A stretch of DNA of 64,000 nucleotides from Achromobacter sp. HZ34 (GTDB lineage: Bacteria; Pseudomonadota; Gammaproteobacteria; Burkholderiales; Burkholderiaceae_B): positions 806,001 through 870,000 of the forward strand of contig NZ_NJIX01000003.1 of the NCBI RefSeq assembly GCF_002209485.1. Direction: 5' to 3'. Position 1 is the stretch's first letter; each line of letters starts with the position of its first letter. The notes beneath the pieces were generated by a model. The model saw only the letters and a program-made list of their open reading frames with translations, had not been told where the DNA came from and did no database searches. Shown piece by piece: positions 17,920 through 27,425 of the stretch. A program made the position numbers and the translations under genes.

Positions 17920-18813
17920 CTATATGGGGGCTGGCGCACGCTTTCCAAGCAGGGCCGCGATCCGGGCATCATACCCCGCGCGCAATTTGGCATAAACAGG
18001 GCCGGGCTTGCCGCTACCGACAGGCCGGCCGTCCAGCCGCGTGACGGGCAGCACCTCGCGGGCGGCGGAGGTGATCAGCAACTCATCCGCGGCCTCGACC
18101 TCCGCGCGCGGCACGTCGCGCATCTCCAAGGCAACGCCGGCTTCTTCCGCCAGCTCGGCCAGCAGGCCGTAGCGTATGCCTTCCAGAATGCGATGGTCGC
18201 GCGTCGGACTGATCAGCTTGCCGCCAGACACCACCCAGATGTTCGCCGAGGCCGCTTCCGTCAGCAGGCCATCGCGGAACTGGACCACTTCGTCCGCGCC
18301 GGCATCGACCGCCGCCTGCTTGGCCAGCACATTGCCCAGCAAGGACACCGACTTGATATCGCAATGCAGCCAGCGGTCATCCGGAATGGAAATCAGGGCC
18401 TGGCCGTTTTCGCGCGCGGCGGCACTCGGTGGCGTAAAGGGCGAAACCATGCCGAATACCGTCGGCGTGACCGTGTCGGCGGGAAAGCCATGATCCCGCT
18501 TGGCCACGCCCCGCGTGATCTGCAGATAGACGAGACAGGACGGCGTCGCCGAACGTTCGAGCAAGCCAAGCACCAAGGCTTCCCAGCCGGCGCGGTCGAA
18601 CGGCGAGGCGATACGCACCTTGGCCAGGCTGCGCTCCAGGCGAGCCAGGTGCTCGGACATCCGGAACGGCCGGCCCTCGTAGACCGGCACGACCTCGTAA
18701 ATCCCATCGCCAAAAATGAAACCCCGATCCAAAACCGAGATCTTGGCGTCCTGCAGACGCACGTATTCGCCGTTCAGATACGCCTGGCTATCGCCCGGCA
18801 CGCCCGGAATCAT
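17920..18813 (-). CDS. D-amino-acid transaminase-like aminotransferase (fold type IV)
   Basis: PLP enzyme of the branched-chain/D-alanine aminotransferase class. K154 in CDIKSVSLLGN is the expected Schiff-base lysine; LDRGFIFGDGIYEV and LLTEAASANIWVV (E186) are the usual active-site segments. The 297-residue product fits D-amino acid transaminase, which makes D-Glu and D-Ala for peptidoglycan; 4-amino-4-deoxychorismate lyase is the main alternative. ATG 18813 has AGGAG about ten bases upstream. First gene of the operon leading to ybeD, lipB and lipA. Confidence 0.9.
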   Translation of the reverse strand: MIPGVPGDSQAYLNGEYVRLQDAKISVLDRGFIFGDGIYEVVPVYEGRPFRMSEHLARLERSLAKVRIASPFDRAGWEALVLGLLERSATPSCLVYLQITRGVAKRDHGFPADTVTPTVFGMVSPFTPPSAAARENGQALISIPDDRWLHCDIKSVSLLGNVLAKQAAVDAGADEVVQFRDGLLTEAASANIWVVSGGKLISPTRDHRILEGIRYGLLAELAEEAGVALEMRDVPRAEVEAADELLITSAAREVLPVTRLDGRPVGSGKPGPVYAKLRAGYDARIAALLGKRAPAPI

Positions 18814-18879
18814 GATGCTGCTACTCCTGGTCAGCGATGGACATCGCTGCAAAATGACTGCGGCATAACGCCACGAAAT

Positions 18880-18912
18880 AAAAAAGGGGGCGGACCGATG
18901 GTCCCGCCCCCT
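18880..18912 (-). terminator. Rho-independent terminator of the carboxypeptidase gene
   Basis: On the minus strand a GGGGGCGGGACC arm pairs (with one bulge) to GGTCCGCCCCC and is followed by a run of T. It lies just past the carboxypeptidase stop and before the aminotransferase gene, so the two are separate units. Confidence 0.82.
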
Positions 18913-18966
18913 TCATGCCAGACGGCCGAGCGCAAGCTTACTCCCGCCCACCCGGTGGAAACAGCT

Positions 18967-20277
18967 TTAGTTGAACCAACGCTTGACCGTGTCGACCATG
19001 CGGCCGAAGAAGCCGGCGCGTTCCACCGGTTCCTGCACCACCAGCGGCTCGACGCGCAGCGTCTTGTTGTCCAGCGTCAGGCGCAGCGTACCGACTTTCT
19101 GGCCCTTTTCCAGCGGCGCCACCAGCGGATCGGTGCGCTCGGCAACCGGCTTGACGTCAGCCGTCCTGCCGCGCGGCACGGCGATCCACACCGGTGCCGG
19201 GGGACCCAGCTTGACGGTCTCGACCTTGCCTTCCCACACCCGGGCATCCAGACCAGGCTGGGCCTTGTCGAACAGCTTCACGGTGTCGAAGTTCTGGAAG
19301 CTCCAGTTGAGGATCTTCAGGCTTTCCTCGGCACGGGTCGATTCGCTGTCGGTCCCCACCAGTACCGTCAACACCCGGCGATCGCCGCGCAAGGCAGTGG
19401 CCACCAGGCAGAAACCGGCCGAATCCGTATGGCCCGTCTTCATGCCATCCACCGACGGATCGGCCCACAGCAGGCGATTGCGATTGGACTGCGAGATCTT
19501 GTTGTAGGTGAAGCTCTTCTGTTTGTAGAAGTGGAAGTAATCCGGGTGATCGGTGATCAGATGCGTGGCGATCGTGGCCAGGTCCCGCACCGTGGTCATG
19601 TGCTGCGGGTCGGGCAGGCCCGTGGCATTCATGAAGTGCGTGCCCTTCATGCCCAGCCGTTCGGCCTCCTGGTTCATCAGGGCGGCGAACGCGGTTTCAC
19701 TGCCACCGACGGCTTCGGCCAGTGCCACCGATGCGTCGTTGCCGGACTGCACGATCACGCCCTGCAGCAGCTCTTCCACCGTCACCGGCTTGCGCGGCTC
19801 GATGAACATGCGCGAACCACCCGTGCGCCAGGCGTGCTCGGACACCGGCACCTGCTGGTCCAGCGTGATGCGCTTCTCATCCAGGGCATTGAAGACCACA
19901 TAGGCGGTCATGATCTTGGTCAGCGACGCCGGCTCGACCTGCTGATCGGGATTGGACGCCGCCAGCACCTGGCCACTGTTGACGTCGATGCTGACCCATG
20001 CGCGCGCCGCCAGCGTGGGCGCCGGGATGGACGACAGGTCGCCGACGGGGACGATATCCTTGGAATCCGTGGCGCCGATCTGCGTCGGCGCCACCGCTTT
20101 GCCGGGTGCGACGGGGGCCGCGGGGGCGGGAGCCGATGCGGCAGCCGGTGCAGCCGGCTTGGCCTGTGCCCATGCAGCGACCGGGCTGCCTCCAATCATC
20201 ACTACCATCAGGGCGCCCGCGACGACGCGGCGGGACAAGGATACGGGAGTCATGCTGGGCAAAGGCAGTCGTGTCAT
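18967..20277 (-). CDS. D-alanyl-D-alanine carboxypeptidase (PBP5/6 family)
   Basis: Trims the terminal D-Ala from peptidoglycan pentapeptides in the periplasm. Active-site motifs are complete: SLTK (S118, K121), SGN (178-180) and KTG (280-282). A signal peptide (about residues 1-38, ending AAWAQA) is followed by an Ala/Pro-rich stretch to about 65. The C-terminal domain ends in an amphipathic-looking tail (GFFGRMVDTVKRWFN) that would anchor it to the membrane. ATG 20277 is preferred; ATG 20253 would also keep the signal peptide, and neither has a strong ribosome site. Confidence 0.94.
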   Translation of the reverse strand: MTRLPLPSMTPVSLSRRVVAGALMVVMIGGSPVAAWAQAKPAAPAAASAPAPAAPVAPGKAVAPTQIGATDSKDIVPVGDLSSIPAPTLAARAWVSIDVNSGQVLAASNPDQQVEPASLTKIMTAYVVFNALDEKRITLDQQVPVSEHAWRTGGSRMFIEPRKPVTVEELLQGVIVQSGNDASVALAEAVGGSETAFAALMNQEAERLGMKGTHFMNATGLPDPQHMTTVRDLATIATHLITDHPDYFHFYKQKSFTYNKISQSNRNRLLWADPSVDGMKTGHTDSAGFCLVATALRGDRRVLTVLVGTDSESTRAEESLKILNWSFQNFDTVKLFDKAQPGLDARVWEGKVETVKLGPPAPVWIAVPRGRTADVKPVAERTDPLVAPLEKGQKVGTLRLTLDNKTLRVEPLVVQEPVERAGFFGRMVDTVKRWFN

Positions 20278-20605
20278 CGGCAAGCGTCGGTGTTCGTAGT
20301 CGTGGCGAGGGTAGGAAAGTGACAATTATAGGCAGCGGAAAATTCGTCGCACTGCGAAGATTGTGATGCGCGTGTCAGCAAGATGAAACGCTATGAAACA
20401 TCACAACAGAAATTGAACAAAGACCTATGCCTGGCGCGGCTTTCGAGCCAATTGGGCCTGGAGACCCAAGTGTGGCGCGAGGGTCACATTTCACGGCCTG
20501 CACAGCAGCGCTTTGTATCATTAGTAAGATATTCGTGACACTATTGTGCATCGCGTGCCGTCCCCCAATTGACGGCCTACTTTCCCGACCCCAGCACACA
20601 CATCC
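20278..20605. promoter_or_regulatory. Divergent upstream region of the carboxypeptidase and MHYT genes
   Basis: No gene is supported in these 328 bases. On the minus strand TATAAT at 20326-20331, about 50 bp before the carboxypeptidase start, is a plausible -10 element, though no convincing -35 hexamer sits 16-18 bases upstream. The part nearer the MHYT gene is AT-richer than the coding flanks and shows no obvious repeat. Confidence 0.4.
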
Positions 20606-22780
20606 ATGAGCGGTATTTACCATTTCTGGACGGTTGTTCTGTCCTTGCTTGTTGCAACGCTGGCGTCCTATACGGCCTTGAATCTGGCGGGCCGCATCAC
20701 CTCGGCGACGACCGACACCGCGCGCCGCACCTGGCTTTCCGGCGGCGCGGTCGCCATGGGCATGGGCGTCTGGTCGATGCACTTCATCGGCATGCTGGCA
20801 TTCACCCTGCCCATCCGTACCGGCTACGACTACAGCATGACGGCGGTTTCGCTGACCATGGCTATCGGGGCATCCTATGTCGCCCTGCTGGTTTCGACGC
20901 ATGGTCCGCTGACCTGGCACCGGGCGCTCATCGCCGGCGCCGTGATGGCCGCCGGGATCTGCGGCATGCACTATCTGGGCATGGCCGCCATGCGCATGAT
21001 GCCGGCCATCCAGTACGACACCGGCCTGTTCCTGCTGTCCGTGCTGATCGCCTATGTGGCGTCGGTGGCCGCGCTGTGGATCGCCCATGCCCTGCGTACC
21101 GAAGAGGCCGTGGTCTTCCTGACGCTCAAGCGCCTGGGCGCCTCGCTGATCATGGCGGGCGCGATTACCGGCATGCACTACACCGGCATGGCCGCGGCCA
21201 ACTTTGACGCCAATGCCATCTGCGGCTCCGCCGACGACCTGGACCTGCACTGGCTGGGGTTGTCGGTGACCGGGGTCACCCTGTTCGTGCTGTGCCTGAC
21301 GCTGGTGCTGTCCGCGCTGGAAAGCCGCTTCGACGCCTCGCGCCGCTCGTGGAGCGGATCGCTGCAAAAGCTGAACTCGGCGTTGCTGCGCATGGCCAAC
21401 ATCGACACGCTGACCGACCTGCCCAACCGCGCCAGCCTGACGCGCAATATGGAACAGGCCATCGTGCGCGCCCGCAACGACGGCACGGAGTTCGCCGTGC
21501 TGTTCATGGACCTGGACGGTTTCAAGAGCATCAACGATTCGCTGGGGCACAGCATCGGCGACGGCATGCTCAAGGCCTTCGCCCAACGCCTGCGCGCGCG
21601 GGTGCGCCGGGAAGACACGGTGGCGCGATTGGGTGGGGACGAGTTCGTGGTGCTGGTGGAAGGCCTGCCCAACCGCGACGGCGCCGCGCGCGTCGCGCAA
21701 TCGGTGGTGGACGCCTTGCGGGAAGAACTGGTGTTCAACGGCACATCGCTGCGCGTCACCACCAGCATCGGCATCGCGCTGTACCCGCACGATGCCGACA
21801 CCGTCGACCAGCTGATCAAGCACGCGGACATCGCCATGTACGGCGCCAAGCAGGATGGGCGCAACGGCTACCGCTTCTACGAAGAGAGCATGGGCGAAAG
21901 CTTCAAGCGTGTGCTCACCGTGCAACAGGGTCTGCAGGAAGCCATGGCGCAGGACCAGTTGTTCCTGCATTTCCAGCCCAAGTTTTCCGACGGCGGCCGC
22001 CACCTGACCGGCGCCGAAGCATTGATACGCTGGAACCATCCCCGCCTTGGCGCCATCATGCCCGCCGAATTCATACCGGTGGCGGAGCGGTCCGGACAAA
22101 TCATCGACATCGGTTACTGGGTGACGCGCACCGTGTGCCGGCACTTGAAGCACTGGGATGCACAGGGCCGCGAGCCGCTGCGCATCGCCATCAACCTGTC
22201 ACCGCAGCAGCTGCATCATCCCAACGTGGTGCCGCGCATGCTGGAAATCTGCCAGCAGGAAGGCATCGCGCCCGCGCGCATCATGTTCGAGATCACCGAA
22301 ACCGTGGCGATGCACGACGCCGAGCTCAGCTCGCGCGTGATCCACGCCTTCCATGCGCAGGGTTTCAATATCGCCATCGACGACTTCGGCACCGGCTATT
22401 CCAGCCTGGCCTATCTGCAGCAGTTCCGCGTGCAGCAGCTGAAGATCGATCGCTTCTTTACCAACGGGCTGGATACCCATGGCGAGGAAGGCCGCAACAT
22501 CGTGGCGGCCATCGTGGCGCTGGCGCATTCCATGAATATGGAAGTGGTGGCCGAAGGGGTGGAGACCGCCACCCAACTGAACGCCCTGGACGATTTGTCT
22601 TGCGACCAGGTGCAGGGCTATCTGCTGGAACGCCCCATGCCGGCGGATAAATTCGAGACCTTTCTGGACCAGACCGTGGAGAAAGCGAAGCGCGCAGCGC
22701 TGGCCGCGGCCGCCGGTGCGACGACGGTTGTCGCCGCCGGCGCACTCGACATTACCCCAGGGCCCGCGCCAGCCGCGTAA
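20606..22780 (+). CDS. MHYT-GGDEF-EAL cyclic-di-GMP signalling protein
   Basis: A 724-residue inner-membrane protein. The N-terminal MHYT sensor (about 1-235) has seven hydrophobic segments and three MHY/MHF motifs (58-60, 121-123, 190-192), thought to bind a metal and a diatomic gas. The GGDEF domain keeps GGDEF (343-347) and an upstream RxxD inhibitory site (R334-D337). The EAL domain keeps EAL (471-473) and IDDFGTGYSSLAYL. So both synthesis and breakdown of c-di-GMP are possible. Its 3' end overlaps the convergent hydrolase gene by 29 bp. Confidence 0.95.
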   Translation: MSGIYHFWTVVLSLLVATLASYTALNLAGRITSATTDTARRTWLSGGAVAMGMGVWSMHFIGMLAFTLPIRTGYDYSMTAVSLTMAIGASYVALLVSTHGPLTWHRALIAGAVMAAGICGMHYLGMAAMRMMPAIQYDTGLFLLSVLIAYVASVAALWIAHALRTEEAVVFLTLKRLGASLIMAGAITGMHYTGMAAANFDANAICGSADDLDLHWLGLSVTGVTLFVLCLTLVLSALESRFDASRRSWSGSLQKLNSALLRMANIDTLTDLPNRASLTRNMEQAIVRARNDGTEFAVLFMDLDGFKSINDSLGHSIGDGMLKAFAQRLRARVRREDTVARLGGDEFVVLVEGLPNRDGAARVAQSVVDALREELVFNGTSLRVTTSIGIALYPHDADTVDQLIKHADIAMYGAKQDGRNGYRFYEESMGESFKRVLTVQQGLQEAMAQDQLFLHFQPKFSDGGRHLTGAEALIRWNHPRLGAIMPAEFIPVAERSGQIIDIGYWVTRTVCRHLKHWDAQGREPLRIAINLSPQQLHHPNVVPRMLEICQQEGIAPARIMFEITETVAMHDAELSSRVIHAFHAQGFNIAIDDFGTGYSSLAYLQQFRVQQLKIDRFFTNGLDTHGEEGRNIVAAIVALAHSMNMEVVAEGVETATQLNALDDLSCDQVQGYLLERPMPADKFETFLDQTVEKAKRAALAAAAGATTVVAAGALDITPGPAPAA

Positions 22781-23402
22781 GCACCAGCTGCTTCAGCAGC
22801 AACAGCTTGCCGTGGAAGAAATGGCTGGCGCCGGGAATCACCACCACCGGCACGCTGCGGTCGCGCGTCCAGTCCATCAATTCGCCCAGGGGCACCACTT
22901 CGTCCTGCTCGCCGTGAACCAACAGCGTGTCCGGCGGCAGATCGACCTGGCGGAACTGGAAGCGCCACACCGCCGGGCCGGCCAGGATCAGCGCGACGGG
23001 ACGCGCCTGGCCCGCTTCGGCCAAGGCTGAATCCAGTTGCGCGGCGACGGACGTGCCGAAAGAGAAGCCCGCCAGCACCCACGGCAGATCTGCCAGTTCG
23101 GGATGGCGTTCGAGCACCTGGGCGACCAGCTGCTGCATGTCCGCGGTTTCGCCCTGGGCCTTGTCGAACTCGCCTTCGGAATTGCGCACGCCACGGAAAT
23201 CGGGCCGTACCGCGACCAGGCCTTCCTGCACGCAGGCGCGCGAAATCGTGGTGACCACCTTGTTGTCCCGCGTGCCTTCATGCAGCGGATGGGGATGCAG
23301 CACCAGCGCCCAGCCACGCGGAGCTTGCTCGGGCCAGTCGATGGCGCAATCGATACGGCCGGCGGCTCCGGCAAAGGCGACGATTTCGGTGTGGGCGGAC
23401 AT
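22752..23402 (-). CDS. Alpha/beta hydrolase (COG2945-like)
   Basis: A 216-residue cytoplasmic hydrolase. The nucleophile elbow is GFSFGTS, with LHPHPLHEGTRDNKV near the oxyanion strand and a C-terminal HFFHGKL that supplies the histidine. The substrate is unknown. ATG 23402 is chosen because homology begins there (MSAHTEIV); the frame is open 33 codons further left without family similarity. The end overlaps the MHYT-GGDEF-EAL gene on the opposite strand. Confidence 0.88.
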   Translation of the reverse strand: MSAHTEIVAFAGAAGRIDCAIDWPEQAPRGWALVLHPHPLHEGTRDNKVVTTISRACVQEGLVAVRPDFRGVRNSEGEFDKAQGETADMQQLVAQVLERHPELADLPWVLAGFSFGTSVAAQLDSALAEAGQARPVALILAGPAVWRFQFRQVDLPPDTLLVHGEQDEVVPLGELMDWTRDRSVPVVVIPGASHFFHGKLLLLKQLVLTRLARALG

Positions 23403-23437
23403 TGGTAGTCGAAGACGATAAAGAAAGACGCGACAGT

Positions 23438-24199
23438 TTAGTGCGTGGCCATGGGCACGCCCGCCGGGCCGGCCGGCGCGGGCAATTTCTGTGACAGCCA
23501 CAGCGCCAGGTCATCCAGGGCAGCGTCCGTAGCCACGCGCAAGGCTTGCGCACCGCCCGCGGCGTCCTGGGTAGTTGCAGGCGCGGAACGCGTAACCCGT
23601 ACGGCATCTATCGTGCGGCGCTCGCGCAGGAGCACGGCCTGGAGGCTGATCCGTCCTTCGCTGGACGAGCCATCAGGCGCATACACCTGTTCGAAGCGCG
23701 TCAGGGTCAGTTGCAGCACCGGTGCGCGGGCATCGATGGTGTCGGACAGCACGGGCCCCTGCGTGGACAGGCGCTCGACCAGGCGCTGCTGCACCAGTTG
23801 AGCCGGCGCCGCCGCCCAGCGATACGTCGCATAGGACTGCGGATTGGCGCTTTCGCCGATACGCCAGATCACGCCGGCGTCATTGAGCATGGGAGCGGCC
23901 GTCGTGGTGACCGCGATCGGCTCCCGCTTGGGCAGGTTGGGGAGCGCCGGCTCCGCGGGCCCCAGGTCGAACAGGGACGCCTGCGGCGCGCTGGCACGGC
24001 CCAGGCTGCATCCGGCCAGGGCGAGCGTGGCGGCGGCCAGGCCGATGGCGGGCAACAGCGTCAGCAGGCGGCGGCGACGGGCCAAGGGGCCGGAGACCAG
24101 GCCAGCAGCGTGGTCAAGTTCAGCGGTATTTACAACGGTGCTAACAACCCCGGCGACGTGAGCAACGCCAGCGGTGCCGGCGACTTCATTCATCATCAT
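23438..24199 (-). CDS. ABC-type transport auxiliary lipoprotein (PqiC/DUF330-like)
   Basis: Outer-membrane-directed lipoprotein predicted to help an MCE lipid-transport system. A lipobox (LALAGC) gives the modified Cys near residue 63. ATG 24199 has GGGAG six bases upstream and follows the MCE gene by two bases, so it is the likely start although it leaves about 43 residues before the signal-peptide arginines (RRRRLL). A later start would give a more usual signal peptide. The rest (YRWAAAPAQLVQQRL, then a LQLTLTRFEQV strand) matches this family. Confidence 0.85.
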   Translation of the reverse strand: MMMNEVAGTAGVAHVAGVVSTVVNTAELDHAAGLVSGPLARRRRLLTLLPAIGLAAATLALAGCSLGRASAPQASLFDLGPAEPALPNLPKREPIAVTTTAAPMLNDAGVIWRIGESANPQSYATYRWAAAPAQLVQQRLVERLSTQGPVLSDTIDARAPVLQLTLTRFEQVYAPDGSSSEGRISLQAVLLRERRTIDAVRVTRSAPATTQDAAGGAQALRVATDAALDDLALWLSQKLPAPAGPAGVPMATH

Positions 24200-24201
24200 G
24201 C

Positions 24202-25149
24202 TTATCTCCCGAAGCCCGCGAAGCCGGCTTCACCCGGTCCGGGGCGCGACGGCGGCGCGCCGAACAATAAGGACTGCGGCGAATCGCCGACACGGCGTAC
24301 CGTCAGCGACACCCCGCGCGCCGTCGAACTGACCTGATTCGCCATATTGGTAACGGCGGGCAGGGTTTCGCTCGACAGGCGCGACGCGGCCTCTGAAATC
24401 GTCTGCAGGCTTGCGGTAGCGACATCCAGCGCGCCGCCGCGTTGGTCCAGGCGCAACAGGGTCTGGCGTGCAATCAGTGCCAGCTGGTCGAAATCCTTCG
24501 CCGCCGCCTGGGCCTGTTTCGACGTCGCGTTCAGGTTATCCAGCAGCGGACCGATCTTGGCGGCCGCCGGCGCCAGCTCATCGCTCAGCACCTTCAGAGA
24601 ATGGGTCAGGTCGACGGCGTTCTGCAAGGACGCATGCAGGGCCTGCACGTTCTGTTCGTCCAGCACCTTGCTCAATTGGGCGGAGATACTGGCGACGTTT
24701 TCCATGATGGTACCGCCACGCTGCGTGAAGCGCTCCAGCAGGCCCGCCCGCAACGGAATCACCGGCAGATCCTTGCCGACCTGCTTAAGGCGTTCGATGG
24801 AGCTGCCGTCATCGCGCAGATCCACATTCGCCAGCCCGGTCACCCCTTGCACGCCCAGTTCAGCCCAGGTCGATTCCGTGATGGGCGTATTGGGCGCCAC
24901 GCCGATGCGGATACGCACCTGGCCGGGCACGTCCGGATTCAGGGCCAGCGACTGTACCTTGCCCACCGGCACGCCTTGATAGCGCACGGCAGACTGGGCC
25001 GACAGACCACCGACGGGGGTGGAGGACACGATTTCATAGTCGCGCAGGGCGGCGCGGTCGCGGTTGATCACCACGGCGATCACGATCACCGCCGCCAGCA
25101 ACAGCAGCGTGAACGCGCCGGCCAGCAGAGCGTAGCTACGGTTTTCCAT
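24202..25149 (-). CDS. MCE/MlaD-family lipid-binding protein
   Basis: A 315-residue periplasmic protein anchored by one N-terminal helix (about 6-28, YALLAGAFTLLLLAAVIV). The MCE domain follows, with GLSAQSAVRYQGVPVGKV. The remainder is helical and Ala/Gln-rich. It probably binds phospholipid between the membranes, working with the permease and ATPase encoded just upstream. ATG 25149 overlaps the end of the ATPase gene. Confidence 0.92.
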   Translation of the reverse strand: MENRSYALLAGAFTLLLLAAVIVIAVVINRDRAALRDYEIVSSTPVGGLSAQSAVRYQGVPVGKVQSLALNPDVPGQVRIRIGVAPNTPITESTWAELGVQGVTGLANVDLRDDGSSIERLKQVGKDLPVIPLRAGLLERFTQRGGTIMENVASISAQLSKVLDEQNVQALHASLQNAVDLTHSLKVLSDELAPAAAKIGPLLDNLNATSKQAQAAAKDFDQLALIARQTLLRLDQRGGALDVATASLQTISEAASRLSSETLPAVTNMANQVSSTARGVSLTVRRVGDSPQSLLFGAPPSRPGPGEAGFAGFGR

Positions 25150-25981
25150 TATTGATGTCCTTGGGAGCGAGATCGCCCAGCGCACGACGGCCGCGTTCGC
25201 CCAGAAAAAACGTTTGGATGAAGGGGTGGTCCACCTTCAGGATTTCAGACAGCTTGTCGCAGGCGATCACGCGTTTGTCGGCCAGCACGGCGACGCGCGA
25301 GGACAGCGCCACCAGCGTGTCCAGGTCGTGCGTCACCATCACCACCGTGAAATGCAATTGGCGGTGCAGATTGCGCACCAGTTCGACGAATTCGTCGGAA
25401 CGCAGCGGATCCAGGCCGGCGGTGGGCTCGTCCAGGAACAGCAGCTCCGGATCCAGCGACAGCGCGCGCGCCAGGGCCACCCGCTTGATCATGCCGCCGG
25501 ACAGATCGGACGGCCGCTTGTAGGCGTCGTTGGCGGTCATGCCGACCATGTGCAGGCGGCACATGACTACGTCCTGCACCAGGTCCTCGGGTATCGAACG
25601 CAATTCGCGCAAGGGCAGCGCCACGTTGTCGAAGACCGTCAAGGCCGAGAACAGCGCGCCCGCCTGGAACAGCACGCCCCAGCGCTGGGCCAGGCGATTG
25701 CACTCGCCCGTGGACATCTCCGTCAACGGCATGCCCAGCACCTGCACCGTGCCGGCGGCGGGCGTATCCAGGCCGATGATTGCACGCAGCAGCGTCGTCT
25801 TGCCGGAACCCGATCCGCCCACCAGCGCCAGGATCTCGCCCGGATAGACCGACAGATTGAGGTTCTCGTGCACCACGTGATCGCCAAAGGCCGTTTTCAG
25901 GCCGCGCACCGAAATGATGGGCGCGACCGTCAGGGCCGTATCGGTGAAAAGGTCTGGCTGGTCGTGGACGTCGTCTTTCAT
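25136..25981 (-). CDS. MlaF-type ABC transporter ATP-binding protein
   Basis: A 281-residue ATPase. Walker A is GGSGSGKTT, the signature LSGGMIKRVALARAL has the SGGM form typical of Mla/Mkl proteins, Walker B is LLFLDEPTAGLD and the H-loop is VMVTHDLDT. Start ATG 25981 overlaps the permease stop (ATGA), showing translational coupling. Powers lipid movement through the MlaE-like permease. Confidence 0.94.
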   Translation of the reverse strand: MKDDVHDQPDLFTDTALTVAPIISVRGLKTAFGDHVVHENLNLSVYPGEILALVGGSGSGKTTLLRAIIGLDTPAAGTVQVLGMPLTEMSTGECNRLAQRWGVLFQAGALFSALTVFDNVALPLRELRSIPEDLVQDVVMCRLHMVGMTANDAYKRPSDLSGGMIKRVALARALSLDPELLFLDEPTAGLDPLRSDEFVELVRNLHRQLHFTVVMVTHDLDTLVALSSRVAVLADKRVIACDKLSEILKVDHPFIQTFFLGERGRRALGDLAPKDINNGKP

Positions 25982-27165
25982 AGGGCCACCCGGCTGAGCA
26001 GGACAGCAAAAAGCGCATCGACCAGGATAACGCCGGTGATGGACGTCACCACCGACGTCGTGGTGCGGCGGCCCAGGCTTTCGGTATTCGGCTCGATGAT
26101 CAGGCCGAAGTGGCAGGCCACCATGGCGATGACGATGCCGAACGTCACGCCCTTGCCCAGGCCGATGATGTAATTGGCCAGGCTGATGGCATCGGGCAGG
26201 GATTGCAGGAACCAGGACGCCGACACCCCCAGCTGGGCCCTGGCCGCCAGCATGCCGCCGAACAGCGCCAGGGCGTCGGTCCAGACCACCAGCAAGGGCA
26301 TGGCGATGGCCAGGGCGACCACGCGTGGCAGGATCAGGCGCTGGCTTTGCGAAATCCCCATCACCCGCATGGCATCCAGTTCCTGCGTCACGCGCATGAC
26401 GCCAATCTGGGCGGTGATGGCCGAACCGGAGCGGCCGGCCACCAGGATGGCGGCCAGCACGGGGCCCAGTTCGCGGACGATGGATACGCCCAGCAGGCGC
26501 ACGATGAAGCGATCGGCGCCGAACATCTGCAGCTGCTGCGAAGACAGGTAGGACAGTACCACGCCGATGAGAAAGCCCACCAGTGCCGTGATGCCCAGCG
26601 CCTGCGCGCCCATGCGGTAGATCTGCGCGGAGATCTCGCGCCAGGGGATGCGGCCGGGGTGAATTAGTAAATGGCCCAGGTCGAGCACCAACTGGCCCAG
26701 CATCGCCGTCATGGACTTCCCATGGCGCGCGGCGGTGAAGATGGCGTCGCCGATGGCGCTGACCGGACCCCAGCGGTCCTTGCGGGGTGCTTCGGTAGTG
26801 CCGCTGCCAGGGTGAGTGGCCAGCGCCTGGAAGACCTCCTGCAGGCCTGTGGAAATGCGCAGGCGCTTGGGCAGGACGTCGCCCCAGGCGTGCCACAGCA
26901 GATTGGCGCCGACGGTATCCATGCGCTCTATGCCTGTCAGGTCCCAGCGCATGGCCGGCGTCGCCTGCGCCAGCGCCTTGCGGCGGGCCTGGACTTCGCC
27001 GGGGTGCGCCAGGGCCTGCACGCTCCAGTCGCCCGCCACATAGCAGATGTCGCCGGACTTCCTGAACGGGGCGACAGCGGGGCTGAAAGGCTGGGCGGTA
27101 TGGACCATGTAAGCAGGGGCGGTGGCTAGGGGCCGAAGCTCCGGGGTGGTAACAGCGGTAATCAT
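25978..27165 (-). CDS. MlaE-type permease with an N-terminal STAS-like domain
   Basis: A 395-residue inner-membrane protein. Residues about 20-110 resemble a STAS domain (MRWDLTGIERMDTVGANLLWHAWG), normally a separate protein (MlaB) in E. coli. The permease part has five or six hydrophobic segments and the family stretch RELGPVLAAILVAGRSGSAITAQIG. The frame is open to 27246; ATG 27165 is preferred, ATG 27108 is another choice. First gene of a four-gene Mla/Pqi-like lipid transport operon. Confidence 0.9.
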   Translation of the reverse strand: MITAVTTPELRPLATAPAYMVHTAQPFSPAVAPFRKSGDICYVAGDWSVQALAHPGEVQARRKALAQATPAMRWDLTGIERMDTVGANLLWHAWGDVLPKRLRISTGLQEVFQALATHPGSGTTEAPRKDRWGPVSAIGDAIFTAARHGKSMTAMLGQLVLDLGHLLIHPGRIPWREISAQIYRMGAQALGITALVGFLIGVVLSYLSSQQLQMFGADRFIVRLLGVSIVRELGPVLAAILVAGRSGSAITAQIGVMRVTQELDAMRVMGISQSQRLILPRVVALAIAMPLLVVWTDALALFGGMLAARAQLGVSASWFLQSLPDAISLANYIIGLGKGVTFGIVIAMVACHFGLIIEPNTESLGRRTTTSVVTSITGVILVDALFAVLLSRVAL

Positions 27166-27425
27166 ACGCGGACGGGGCGCAATAATTGGTGACGAGCGTG
27201 GGCAGCTGTGTTTCGGCAAACGGGCGAGTGCCGGCTGTGAAGGCACGGGGCGTGCCGGAGGATCATTATCGATAGGTCATACAATCAGGCCGAGCTCGTT
27301 ATTGGAATGCTGTCTTTTCGATTTTGACCTTCGCCGCTTGATTTTCGTTTTTTGATCTTTCGCGTCGTGGGTTCTGCCGCACGGCGCTTTTTTCGCTTTC
27401 TTTTTACGTTTTCTATCGCTATCCC

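Noticed and set aside
18193-20322. 709-codon plus-strand frame across the aminotransferase and carboxypeptidase genes
   Set aside because: It spans two well-identified minus-strand genes and their terminator; a typical GC-rich antisense artefact.
20375-22153. 592-codon minus-strand frame opposite the MHYT-GGDEF-EAL gene
   Set aside because: All domain motifs lie in the plus-strand protein; the opposite frame is His/Gln/Arg-rich without recognisable segments.
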